Of a DNA stretch of 64,000 bases, positions 35,582 through 45,131 are shown piece by piece. The notes below the pieces were generated by a model, which saw only the letters and a program-made list of their open reading frames with translations, searched no databases and had not been told where the DNA came from. Made by a program: the position numbers and the translations under genes. How positions within the stretch are numbered: position 1 is the first letter of the stretch; every line of letters starts with the position of its first letter. The DNA comes from Apium graveolens (Eukaryota; Streptophyta; Magnoliopsida; Apiales; Apiaceae): the NCBI RefSeq assembly GCF_009905375.1, contig NW_027417505.1:95491-159490 (forward strand), in the 5' to 3' direction.

Positions 35582-37438
35582 GTGCAAGGAAACAGAAAGA
35601 ATCTATGGTACTTGGATAATGGTTGTTCAAGACACATGACTGGTGATTCTACCCTGCTCACAGAGTTCAAGGAGAGAGCTGGCCCAAGTATTACTTTTGG
35701 AGATGACAGCAAGGGTTATACTGTGGGATATGGCTTGATTTCAAAAGACAATGTCATCATTGAGGAAGTTTCCTTAGTGGATGGTCTCAAGCATAATTTG
35801 CTGAGCATCAGCCAACTTTGTGATAAAGGCAATGCAGTGACTTTCAATTCAGAAGCCTGTGTTGTGACTAATAAAAGGAGCAACAAAGTGGTTCTCACTG
35901 GTGTGAGAAAAGGGAATGTGTACCTAGCTGACTTCAACTCATCAAATACAGAATCTGTTACTTGTTTTCTCAGCAAAGCAAGTCTGGATAAAAGTTGGTT
36001 ATGGAACAAGAAGCTATCCCATTTAAACTTCAAGACCATGAATGAACTAGTAAAGAAAGAACTGGTTAGAGGCATTCCTCAAGTGGAGTTTTCTAAGGAT
36101 GGATTGTGTGATGCTTGTCAAAAAGGAAAGCAGATCAAAGCATCATTCAGGAAGAAGCTTGACTCAACAATTGAAGAACCTTTGTAACTGCTACACATGG
36201 ATTTGTTTGGACCAGTCAATGTGTTATCCATTTCAAGGAAAAGACTTTGCCTAGTAATTTTAGATGATTCCTCAAAGTTCTCTTGGACATACGTCCTAAA
36301 GTCTAAAGATGAGGCTAGTGAAATCATCATCAATCACATAAGGCAAGTCAATAATCATCCTGATTTCAAAGTTAGGAGAATCAGGAGTGACAATAAAACT
36401 GAGTTCAAGAATTCTGCCATAAGAGCATTTTGTGAAGAAAATGGAATTTTGCATGAGTTTTCAGCAACAAGAACTCCAAAATAGAATGGAGTAGTGGAAA
36501 GGAAGAATAGATCACTTATTGAAGCTGCAAGAACAATGCTTGAAGAATCTAAATTACCAACATATTTCTGGGCTGAAGCTGTAAATACTGCATGCTACAC
36601 TCAGAATATTCCCTATCAATTGTTCAAGAACAAGAAGTCAACTCTAAATTTTCTTCATGTCTTTGGCTGCAAATGTTATATCTTAAGAAATCAAACTGAT
36701 CAGAATGGGAAGTTTGATGCTAAAACAGATGAAGGAATTTTTGTTGGATATGCTGTTGGTAAAGCATATAGAGTCTACAATCTAAGAACCAACATTGTTG
36801 TGGAATCAATACATGTTGTGATTGATGACAAAAAGATTGAAGGACTGCAAGATGGAGACTACCATGAGAGCCTCAAATTTGACAATGTGGAGATGGTTAG
36901 TGATGACAGTGATGATGAAAGTGATCAAGAAACAATATCAAAGGATAATGCAGAAAAATCTACTGCCAATGAAGCACAAAATTTAACATCTTTCGAGTTG
37001 ATTAATGCTTCATCCGTCGGGAGACAATCTGCCTTATCCGTCGGAAGGCAACCTGCTTCATCCGTCGGTACTCAAAATTCACCATCCGTCGGGTTATCAA
37101 AAGGAGCTGGGAGACAGGTTAGATCACTTATAGAAAGCTCCCCTTTCTTAAATCAAAGATCCATTAACTCAGGGGGAGTTTCTAATAATCAAAACTCAAT
37201 CACACATCAAGACAACAATGAGGCCTCTTCATCTAGAGCTAATCTACCTCAACAAATAAAATGGACAAAAGATCACCCATTTGAGCTCATCATTGGTGAT
37301 GTATCTTCTAGAGTTCAAACAAGAAGAGCAACTCAAGAAGAATGTCTGTACAACAGCTTTCTTTCTAAGGAAGAACCAAAGAAGGTAGAAGAAGCTTTAT
37401 TGGATTTTAGCTATGCAGGAGGAGCTAAACCAATTTGA
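35582..37438 (+). pseudogene. Element C protease and integrase
   Basis: In a different frame from gag. The protease motif is D-N-G-C-S-R-H-M-T-G (about 35615-35640), where Copia elements have D-S-G, so the catalytic triad is altered. Then the pre-integrase zinc region (H near 36018, C-x2-C near 36108-36120) and the integrase core: D in D-L-F-G-P-V (36198), D in R-S-D-N (36387), E in V-E-R-K-N (36497). Stops at 36185-36187 (TAA) and 36482-36484 (TAG, CAG expected). The C-terminal linker encodes four S-V-G repeats (37011-37092) from the CGACGGAT motif. The frame shifts by +1 into RT near 37400. Confidence 0.88.
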
Positions 37439-38888
37439 GAGGAATAAGGTATGGAAGCTGGTGCCCAAGCCTAGAGGAAAGAATCCAATTGACACCAAAT
37501 GGGTATTCAGAAACAAGATGGATGAAAATGGCATAGTAGTCAGGAACAAAGCTAGATTGGTTGCTAAGAGCTATTGTCAACAAGAAGGAATAGATTTTGA
37601 TGAAACATTTGCTCCTGTTGCAAGACTTGAAGCCATCAGAATCTTCTTAGCCTATGTAGCCCATGCTAATTTCAAGGTCTATCAAATGGATGTCAAAAGT
37701 GCTTTTCCGAATGGAGACTTGGAGGAGGAAGTCTATATTAGTCAGCCTCCTGGTTTTGAAGATCCAAATTTTCCAGAATATGTCTACTATCTTTTGAAAG
37801 CACTTTATGGACTGAAGAAAGCACCTAGAGCCTGGTATGACACTTTGTCAAAGTTCCTTTTGGAAAATCACTTCATAAGAGGTACTGTAGATAAAACTTT
37901 ATTCTTTAGAAATGTTAATGGCTCTAGTATACTTGTTCAAATTTATGTAGATGACATTATTTTTGGCTCTACAGATGAAAAACTTTGCAAAACGTTTTCC
38001 AAATTGATGCAGAGTAAGTATGAAATAAGTATGATAGGAGAACTAACTTACTTTCTTGGTTTGCAAGTTAAGCAAGTTAGTGATGGAATATTCATTAGTC
38101 AAACTAAATACATTTATGATCTTTTAAAGAAGTTTGATTTAATGGATTGCACATCTGCAAAAACTCCCATGGCCACTGCAACTAAGCTTGAATTAAACAC
38201 TACTGAAAAGTCTGTGGATATTTCAAGTTATAGGGGCATGGTTGGCTCACTTCTGTACTTAACAGCTAGTAGGCCAGATATAATGTTTGCTACATGTTTA
38301 TGTACTAAATTTCAGGCTGATCCTAGAGAATCTCACTTAGTAGCTATTAAGAGAATTTTCAGATATCTCAAGGGAACACCAAAACTTGGCATTTGGTATC
38401 CTATAGATTCTGGTTTTGATCTAACTGGTTATTCAGATGCAGATTATGCAGGTTGTAGAATTGATAGAAAAAGTACAACAAGAACCTGTCAATTTCTAGG
38501 AAATAATCTTGTGTCCTGGTTCAGTAAAAAGCAAAATTCAGTTTCTACCTCTACAGCTGAAGCTGAATATATTGTTGCTGGCAGTTGCTGTGCACAGATT
38601 TTGTGGATGAAAAATCAATTGCTAGACTATGGTCTGCAAGTTGAGAGGATTCTTATTTTCTGTGATAACACAAGTGCAATTGCCATCACTGAAAATCTAG
38701 TACAACATTCAAGGACAAAGCACATAGACATCAAGTACCACTTCATAAGGGAATATGTAATGAATGGTACTGTGGAACTACATTTTGTTCCAAGTGAAAA
38801 GCAGCTTGCAGATATTTTTACCAAGCCACTGGATGAATCCACATTCTCAAGGTTGGTAAGTGAGTTAGGTATGCTTAATTATTCTTAA
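37413..38888 (+). CDS. Element C reverse transcriptase and RNase H
   Basis: Open for 491 codons. Copia [12 protein letters not shown] at the start, [43 protein letters not shown], and catalytic Y-V-D-D-I-I-F-G at 37944-37955. RNase H follows: G-Y-S-D-A-D-Y-A-G near 38430, S-T-A-E-A-E-Y, C-D-N-T-S-A-I and [13 protein letters not shown]. It ends D-I-F-T-K-P-L-D-E near 38830. No internal stop. The start codon is arbitrary because this is the C-terminal part of a polyprotein joined to integrase in the +1 frame. Confidence 0.92.
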   Translation: MQEELNQFERNKVWKLVPKPRGKNPIDTKWVFRNKMDENGIVVRNKARLVAKSYCQQEGIDFDETFAPVARLEAIRIFLAYVAHANFKVYQMDVKSAFPNGDLEEEVYISQPPGFEDPNFPEYVYYLLKALYGLKKAPRAWYDTLSKFLLENHFIRGTVDKTLFFRNVNGSSILVQIYVDDIIFGSTDEKLCKTFSKLMQSKYEISMIGELTYFLGLQVKQVSDGIFISQTKYIYDLLKKFDLMDCTSAKTPMATATKLELNTTEKSVDISSYRGMVGSLLYLTASRPDIMFATCLCTKFQADPRESHLVAIKRIFRYLKGTPKLGIWYPIDSGFDLTGYSDADYAGCRIDRKSTTRTCQFLGNNLVSWFSKKQNSVSTSTAEAEYIVAGSCCAQILWMKNQLLDYGLQVERILIFCDNTSAIAITENLVQHSRTKHIDIKYHFIREYVMNGTVELHFVPSEKQLADIFTKPLDESTFSRLVSELGMLNYS

Positions 38889-39290
38889 TTCTTTTAAGAT
38901 ATTTTGCTGGTTGTGTTGGAGCCAGAAATTTAATTGATTTTACAGTCTAAGACGGAATTTTGTCTAAGTCAAAATTTACATCTCGACGGATGATCTTTAC
39001 CCATCGAGTTTGATCATCCGTCGGAATATTGCTTGTAAATAAAAATCAATTATTTTTCTAGAATATTTTATAACTCGACGGATAACAGTTTATCCATATC
39101 CGTCGAATTGTCTTAATCTTAGCCGTTAATTTCCTGAACATTATCCATCGATTATACTTACAGTTTGTAAGCATAATACGACGGATAATTGATGGAATTT
39201 TTACAGTTTATTTTTAAACGGCTATTTTAGGCAATTTTAATTGGTTACTTTATTCTACTTTATTATTTTTGGCAGTTATTTTTGAGATAG
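38889..39290 (+). other. Post-pol spacer of element C with CGACGGAT hairpin motifs
   Basis: Non-coding, about 400 bp. It holds direct and inverted forms of the motif: ctcgacggatga 38982-38993, tcatccgtcgg 39014-39024, ctcgacggataa 39074-39085, tatccgtcgaatt 39097-39109 and tacgacggataa 39177-39188, with decayed copies at 38999-39008 and 39141-39153. Direct and inverted copies pair into potential stem-loops. It is followed by the TATA box at 39291. Confidence 0.75.
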
Positions 39291-39298
39291 TATAAAAG
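39291..39298 (+). promoter_or_regulatory. Internal TATA box ahead of the element C downstream ORF
   Basis: TATAAAAG, 109 bases upstream of the ATG at 39407. The interval is a pyrimidine-rich leader (39310-39400) of the kind seen in plant 5' UTRs, and the ATG context is aacaATGG. This suggests a subgenomic promoter for the downstream ORF. Inference from pattern only. Confidence 0.55.
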
Positions 39299-39406
39299 CT
39301 TATTTCATTTCCATTGCTTTTCTTTTATCTTTCTCAAATTATCTGCTCTAATTTCTTTCTCTTTCAAAGCACTTACTCTCTCTCTGTAAGCACTTATTCT
39401 CTAACA

Positions 39407-40090
39407 ATGGCGCATGTTGTCAAGATAATGTCTCAAACTGGGTTCATTTATGAGAAGAACAACTTCACGGCTTTAGTAAACAAGGGAATTCAGCAATCTG
39501 GTAACTACGACAAAATGATGGATTTTGTGAAGAACTGCAAGCTTAGCTATACCATGCTGGAATCACCCACCATCTTCTGTGAGGTTGTTGAAGAGATGTG
39601 GACTACTGCTTCATACAACTCGACAGATAAGACCATTACACTCTCCATTAAAGGTAAGGAATTCTGTATTAATAGTGATGTTATTAAAGCATGTTTCAAG
39701 ATTCCTGATGATACTGTAACCTCAACACACACTGATACTGATATTTTTAATATGTTTAATTCCATGAACTATGCACTCTCTACCTCTAAGTTAAGTGATA
39801 TTAGAAGGTTGGGTTTTAGGAAAGAATGGAGTTTCATGTGTGATGTAGTTACCAAGGTCTATTCTGGTAAAATCAGTAATTTTGATTCTATCAATATTTC
39901 CATGCTTAACATGCTCTACATGCTAGTTACAGATAAGTACTTTAATTTTAGTGATCTTATTTTGTTTGAATTGGGATTTAAATTAGGAGAGCTAAATAAG
40001 AGGGGTAAAAATGTTTATTATGCTAGATTTTTCATGATGTTAGCTAATCACCTCTCTGAGGAAATTGTGCTTGAGAACCCAAACAACTAA
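39407..40090 (+). CDS. Element C extra ORF, N-terminal open segment
   Basis: 227 codons from an ATG in good context (MAHVVKIMSQTGFIYEKNN). Function unknown. It is mixed alpha-type sequence with no signal peptide and no zinc motif. The pattern E-S-P-T-I-F..W-T-T-A.. G-K-E-F..I-K-A-C-F-K-I-P ..W-S-F-M-C-D-V-V-T-K-V-Y-S-G-K ..F-N-F-S-D-L-I-L-F resembles an uncharacterised domain common in large plant Copia elements after pol, which I recall but cannot verify here. The frame stops with TAA at 40088-40090, but the same frame goes on beyond it, so this is the first part of a much longer ORF. Confidence 0.75.
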   Translation: MAHVVKIMSQTGFIYEKNNFTALVNKGIQQSGNYDKMMDFVKNCKLSYTMLESPTIFCEVVEEMWTTASYNSTDKTITLSIKGKEFCINSDVIKACFKIPDDTVTSTHTDTDIFNMFNSMNYALSTSKLSDIRRLGFRKEWSFMCDVVTKVYSGKISNFDSINISMLNMLYMLVTDKYFNFSDLILFELGFKLGELNKRGKNVYYARFFMMLANHLSEEIVLENPNN

Positions 40091-43000
40091 TTAGATTGTT
40101 GGGTTCAAGAGAGAAGAATTATTGTAGATTTAAACAGGGCAAATCATCACAAGGAAGTGCCACTCTTCTATTTCCCTGTAATGGAAACACCTCAGGTAAG
40201 AGAGGTAAGTTCATCTGTCCCTACTATTCCAACCTCACAAATTTCTTTGAATTATAGTGTAGCAATGACAACTGTGTCAATAACCCAACAGTTGCCTACC
40301 CAAGCTACTAAATCATCAAAAATTTCAGAACCCAAATCAAAGAAAGCCCCCTCTGGTATCTCTTAAAAGATACCAGTTGCAAAATCTACCAAAACCAAAG
40401 AGGGGAGTGTGAAGGTGGGTATGGTAGGTGAGGGACAGGGTGAACATAAAAGAAACCCTAAGGATAAGGATGGAGAGTTTAGTGGTTCCCAGCCTAGCCA
40501 CACTGCAGTTTCCCAACAAACTGCAGTGCTTAAAAAGGATAAAAGCTCATTTCTAGTTGCATCCTCCCAAAAGGATGTAACTATTAAACAAAGCTCTCAA
40601 CCAAGAGCACAGGCCAAGAGGGTAAGGGACACAAGCTCACCCTAAACTTATGCCAGAAAGAAGAAATCTAAAACCCTTGGGGATGCACAGAGTACACACT
40701 ATGCAAACTGGTGCTAAAGACACAGTCAGTGCACCTTCACAAATTCAGCTTGATGTGGCTCCAATAAATGTGGAGTCACAGCCAAAATCTCTAGTAATAG
40801 AAGCACCTTAAACATCAAATTCTCCCACAAACTCTCTGGATGTGGATATGATCAACACGTCAATTCCTGATTCCCCTTCTTTAACTTTGTTGGGGAAGTC
40901 AAAATCTAATGCAAGTGAGCATCATCTTTTAGATAATTTGTTGGCTCACTTGCCAATTCTTTCAGGAACTGTTGAATCATCTATGCCCAAATATCATCAA
41001 TCAGCACAGAGTCCACAATAGTTTCTATTCCAAGTTCATTCATTTCTACTCTCTCGATGGATATTGCTCATCCGTCGAGTAATGACTGTATCCCGACGGA
41101 TAAGTTTAACGGTAGTTCTCTGTCGGATAGCAAAACCACTAACCCGATGGATACTACTCATCCGTCGAGTGTCTCTGCACAGTTTCAAACTTCATTTATT
41201 TTAAGTGCAGAAGACTTAGTGGTTGTTCAGTCACTCTTAGGATTGAGGGAAGAGAGTGTTTTGAGTGAGAGTCTGGGTTGCTCCCGGGAAAAAGGAGAGC
41301 AAAAGAGTGAAAATATGCAATCCATTTCTTCAGGATTGGCAAAAGAGAGTGAGAGGAGTCCCATCTTAGATGGTGAAGGTGAGGGTGTGAGGGTGGGGAG
41401 CCAGGGTGAGACCGTGATGCAACAAAAGAGAGGACAAGAGAGAAATGCAGGTACATGAGCTATAAGGATGGATGTCATTGCTAGTGAGTTAATGAATGTC
41501 CAGGATGCAGACAGCGAGGGACTATCTCAGCATCCTCAAGCTGTTATAGATTCCACCTCCCTTGATGCTGAGGCATTTACTCATCCTGTTCCAGCTTATC
41601 AACTTCTAGCTGAATAGGGCAATGACAATGCAGAAAGGATGCTAAATTTGGTGCACACCATAAAGTCTATGCTAAGAGCTAAGGATGCTATCACAGCTTT
41701 GCCCTCTACAGCTGGTGAATTTGATTATAAGACTGGTGGTTCAGCAGAATTCTTTGGAGATGAAGGTGAAGATAGTGAAGAAGAGGCATTGGACATAGGG
41801 GGAGAAGTAGGTTCAAGTTCAAGATCAGGAATGCCATCATGGGCATTTTCAAAGCACTGTGATGAGCACTACTTAAAGACAACCCTTATTCAACTAATCA
41901 ATCAGACAAATACTGCTCTTCAAACCACTACTAATGCCAACACCAAAAATCTCGTTCAAGCACATCTTGCTTCTCTGCAATTGCAACAGATTCAAGGCTT
42001 CCAATATGCTAGAGATGTTAACACCATCAAGGGTTATATTGATGAGATGAAGAAGGCCATTTCAGATAAAATGGATTCTAAACTTCCAGAAACTACAATG
42101 CTTGACATCAAGAGGCAGCTCAGAAAGAATTCTGATCTTGCCACAAAGATAGATGCCTTGGACACAAGGATGACAGCTATGGAAGCATCTATAACAGCCA
42201 TTCATCTGCATCAAGCTCAACAGACAGATTTACTTCAGAAACTGGTGGCTGCACAAACCTCCTCATCTACTCAACTTGATGATAACAAAAAGGGGGAGAA
42301 AGGACCAAGTGAGGGGGAGAAGCTTTAAATTCAAATCAGTAAAGTAATTATGCCTACAATTGCTTTCACCAAGCCACTAGTAACAGACAGTATTGATCTG
42401 ATCAATATAGCAGCAGCCAATATAAGAGCAGCTGAAAAGAAGAAGTTGAGTCCACTGAACTGGGATAAAATTGATGAGGATATACAAAAGAAGTTTGGGA
42501 TAGTACAGAAGCCAGAAAAATCAGCCATTCATCACTTTCAAGTCAAGCAGATATCTGTGAATGAAATGAGCATGAACTATCTGGAAAGAGGACAGCCATC
42601 CTGCATCAAATCTTCAAAGGCTGAAATAATTCTGAAACCAAGGGTGAACCATCCAAAATCATCATTAAAGAACCCTTTGGATACAGTGTATGAGACACCT
42701 AAGCCTGATGAGAAGAAGCTTCTGTCAAGATCAATTGCTTTCTACAAGGATCCAGCTGACTCAGCTTTAAAAAGGAAAATTGCTAAAGTTTTCAGAAATG
42801 GTAAAGAAATCTGTGTGGTGGTTGGACATCCTCCATTTGATCAAGCAAAGAGAGAAGAAAAGGCAAGACTAAAGTAGGAAAAGAAGCAAGCTGCTCTAGA
42901 TGCCAAAAAGGCTAAGCAAAAGAAAGAGCAAGCTACTATCTTAGCCAAGCTACAAGCTATGAAACCAACACAACAGATTCCTGCTCAGCCATCTGAAATC

Positions 43001-43639
43001 ACTGAATCTTAAGATATAAAGAAGCAAGTTGAACCACAACAGAAGAAATCTCAGAGATACAAGGAATTGGCTAAAAGAACCAAAAGGAAATTGGACTTTG
43101 TTGGTAAGGAATTGGAGGATCAGTTTCCCAAGGAATCCACTCCAACTACAACTCAAGCATCAAAACCCTTTGTGGTATTTGAAGACATCAAGGTGGTGAA
43201 TCCTTATAGGAACATTCATGGTGAACCTATTGTGCCTAAGGATGAACCAATAGACTGGGAGAGCCTACCAATTCCTGACTTCAATCTGCCAGTCCTTAAC
43301 AAGCCAAAGAGAACAAAGTCAAGAGCAGTCAAGAAAGTGAAGTTGTCACCTCTCAAACCCAAATCTCTAGTCAAAGCTCAATCTAAAGTCAACAAGGGAG
43401 ATTACATGTACTTGTGTGACATCAAGGAATTCTCTGATCTAAATCTCTATCTAGATGAACTGGAAGAAGTGAGAGGGATTGATGCATACAAAAATCTACC
43501 TGAAAGGTTAGTTTTCAAGTACAAGGGAGGAAATGAGATTCAATGGCCACTTCACAGGATTCTTCAAGAAAGCCAAGCTGTACTGAATGGTTTGTTCATC
43601 CTTCAAGAAGAACTTTGGGTTCAATGTAAATGCAAGAAG
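40091..43639 (+). pseudogene. Element C extra ORF, continuation with stops and two frameshifts
   Basis: The frame of 39407 continues to the LTR piece at 43640, with open pieces at 40157-40366, 40409-40645, 41057-41458, 41639-42328, 42350-42877 and 43067-43639, all in the same frame. Between about 40690 and 41020 the reading shifts and shifts back. About nine in-frame stops break it. Content in order: S/T/P/K-rich linker, a segment with CGACGGAT-type motifs (41053-41170), an acidic segment (41750-41800), a probable coiled coil with I/L heptads (42000-42250), then K/P-rich basic sequence. The C-terminus is lost to the LTR insertion. The total exceeds 1400 codons. SIRE-type elements have an envelope-like ORF here; I see no signal peptide or clear membrane segment in this one. 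Confidence 0.7.
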
Positions 43640-44481
43640 TGTAACACTCCCAAATCCGGGGTCGGGGATCCGGGTTGTCACGAGTTCCATTTCCCTTAAT
43701 AACACTTAATCTTAATAAACAACCAACTACTGCGTATTGTGACCCCACAATATACACACACACACCACAAGTTATAGTCTCAGAGATGAATACCAAAAAT
43801 AACACAAGTCATTTTATTCCACAATTATAAGACATTACACCTCAAAAGGGTTTCTAAATACATTTACATTTCTTTGCCATTATTACAGTTCATATAGATA
43901 CATAAGTCTGGTACATCAAAAGTTGAAAGCCTAGCCTACTGGTAGTTCCTACCTCAGCTACAACGGCATCAACGCCTACAGAAAACTGCGGAACGTTTCC
44001 TAACCGCTCACGAATTGGGAGCTTGATCCTGTTCATCTTGTTTATCTGTTGTTTTGTGATGAAAGAAGAAAGCAAGGGTGAGCAACAAGCCCACCGAAAT
44101 AATATGTATAGTGAATAACAATATATGAGCATTCTCATAGCACTCATGAAAGTCTTGGTCAAGAAGAATTGAACCAAGTTTGATCTCTTAATGCGACCAA
44201 GTCACAAAATATTTAGTATATATGTATATATACTTTTCCAAAATCTTTGAAATCCTCTGCCATGTATAATATACACAGAGTTCCAGTTTATAACTGTATA
44301 AAAATATCGTTGCAAGGTGATCTCCTATATCTAACCTCGTCTCAACGTTTTTCTGAAAATCTTTGTCATGTATAAGATAATCATTAACCAGATATAAGTT
44401 GAAAAGATGAAGTTACAAGATACTCCAATATACTTATATCTTTTTCCAAATACTACTTGAACTACCACCGTTCAAGGTATA
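43640..44481 (-). mobile_element. A-family chromovirus LTR, left part, cut by element D
   Basis: Starts TGTAACACTCCCAAATCCGG and matches the first 850 bp of the A LTRs (plus-strand direction as at 13274 and 22630). It ends at 44481 inside the conserved accgttcaaggtata, where D inserted. The rest should resume beyond D, off-window. The left flank agaag (43635-43639) is the expected TSD copy. Whether it is a solo LTR or the end of a full element cannot be told. Confidence 0.88.
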
Positions 44482-45075
44482 TGTTAGATATATTTGATAA
44501 TGTCATGGCTAATATGATTTATGTTTAGTTTATAGATCTTACTTAAACAGGATAAATCAGTACTTACTGGAAGTCAGGACTTAAGGATATCAGTACTTAT
44601 ATTATCAGGAGATTATCATCAGAAGATGGATATCAGAACTTAAGTGCTGAAGGATGTTCAGATAAGGACAATAGCTGATTAAAGGAAAGAAGATCGAGAT
44701 AAACATAAGAAGAGATATGCATGAAGAAGGAATTCTATGAAGAATAGAATACTTGGAAGAAAAGATATCTGATTGATATATTTTAGGAAGCAGAATTATA
44801 TTCCATATCAATTAGCGATTATCTTGTAACTGTGTAGTATATAAACACAGACATAGGGTTTACACTATAAGTGTTATCATATTCAAGAAGATTATTCATT
44901 GTAACCCTAGCAGCTCTCGTGATATTTGTTCATCACTGAGAGGTAACAGTTCCATACTGTAACAGAGTTTATTGTTTCAATAAAGTTTGTTTTCTGTTAC
45001 TTGAGTTATTAAAGTTCGATTTGATTGTACTATACACTGTATTCACCCCCTCTACAGTGCGTGTGTGACCTAACA
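44482..45075 (+). repeat. 5' LTR of element D
   Basis: 594 bp, TGTTAGATATATTTG..GTGTGACCTAACA. It matches the F LTR 9458-10054 reversed. The stretch 44550-44660 carries inverted copies of the AGTTCTGATA motif (such as atcagaacttaag). TATA box at 44838-44845. Confidence 0.93.
44838..44845 (+). promoter_or_regulatory. TATA box of the element D LTR
   Basis: TATATAAA. The same box sits at the equivalent position in the F LTR (9679-9686, minus strand), which supports conservation. Confidence 0.65.
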
Positions 45076-45077
45076 AG

Positions 45078-45089
45078 TGGTATCAGAGC
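45078..45089 (+). promoter_or_regulatory. Primer-binding site (initiator tRNA-Met) of element D
   Basis: TGGTATCAGAGC, perfect match, two bases after the LTR end. Confidence 0.96.
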
Positions 45090-45131
45090 CTATCTGTTAA
45101 CGCACAAACAGTTTAAGATCCAAACACAATC

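Larger units (their letters stand above)
28671..43639 (+). mobile_element. Copia element C (SIRE/Maximus-like) with long downstream ORF
   Basis: 5' LTR 28671-29744, PBS 29747-29758, gag from 29804 (split by solo LTR 31372-34730), protease/integrase 35582-37438, RT-RNase H 37413-38888, spacer 38889-39406, extra ORF from 39407 to at least 43639, where a chromovirus LTR piece interrupts. The 3' LTR is off-window. It is inserted in the B LTR; the left flank is gtaga (28666-28670). Copia order with integrase before RT and a large extra region after pol fits the SIRE/Maximus lineage. Decayed by several stops and frameshifts. Confidence 0.88.
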
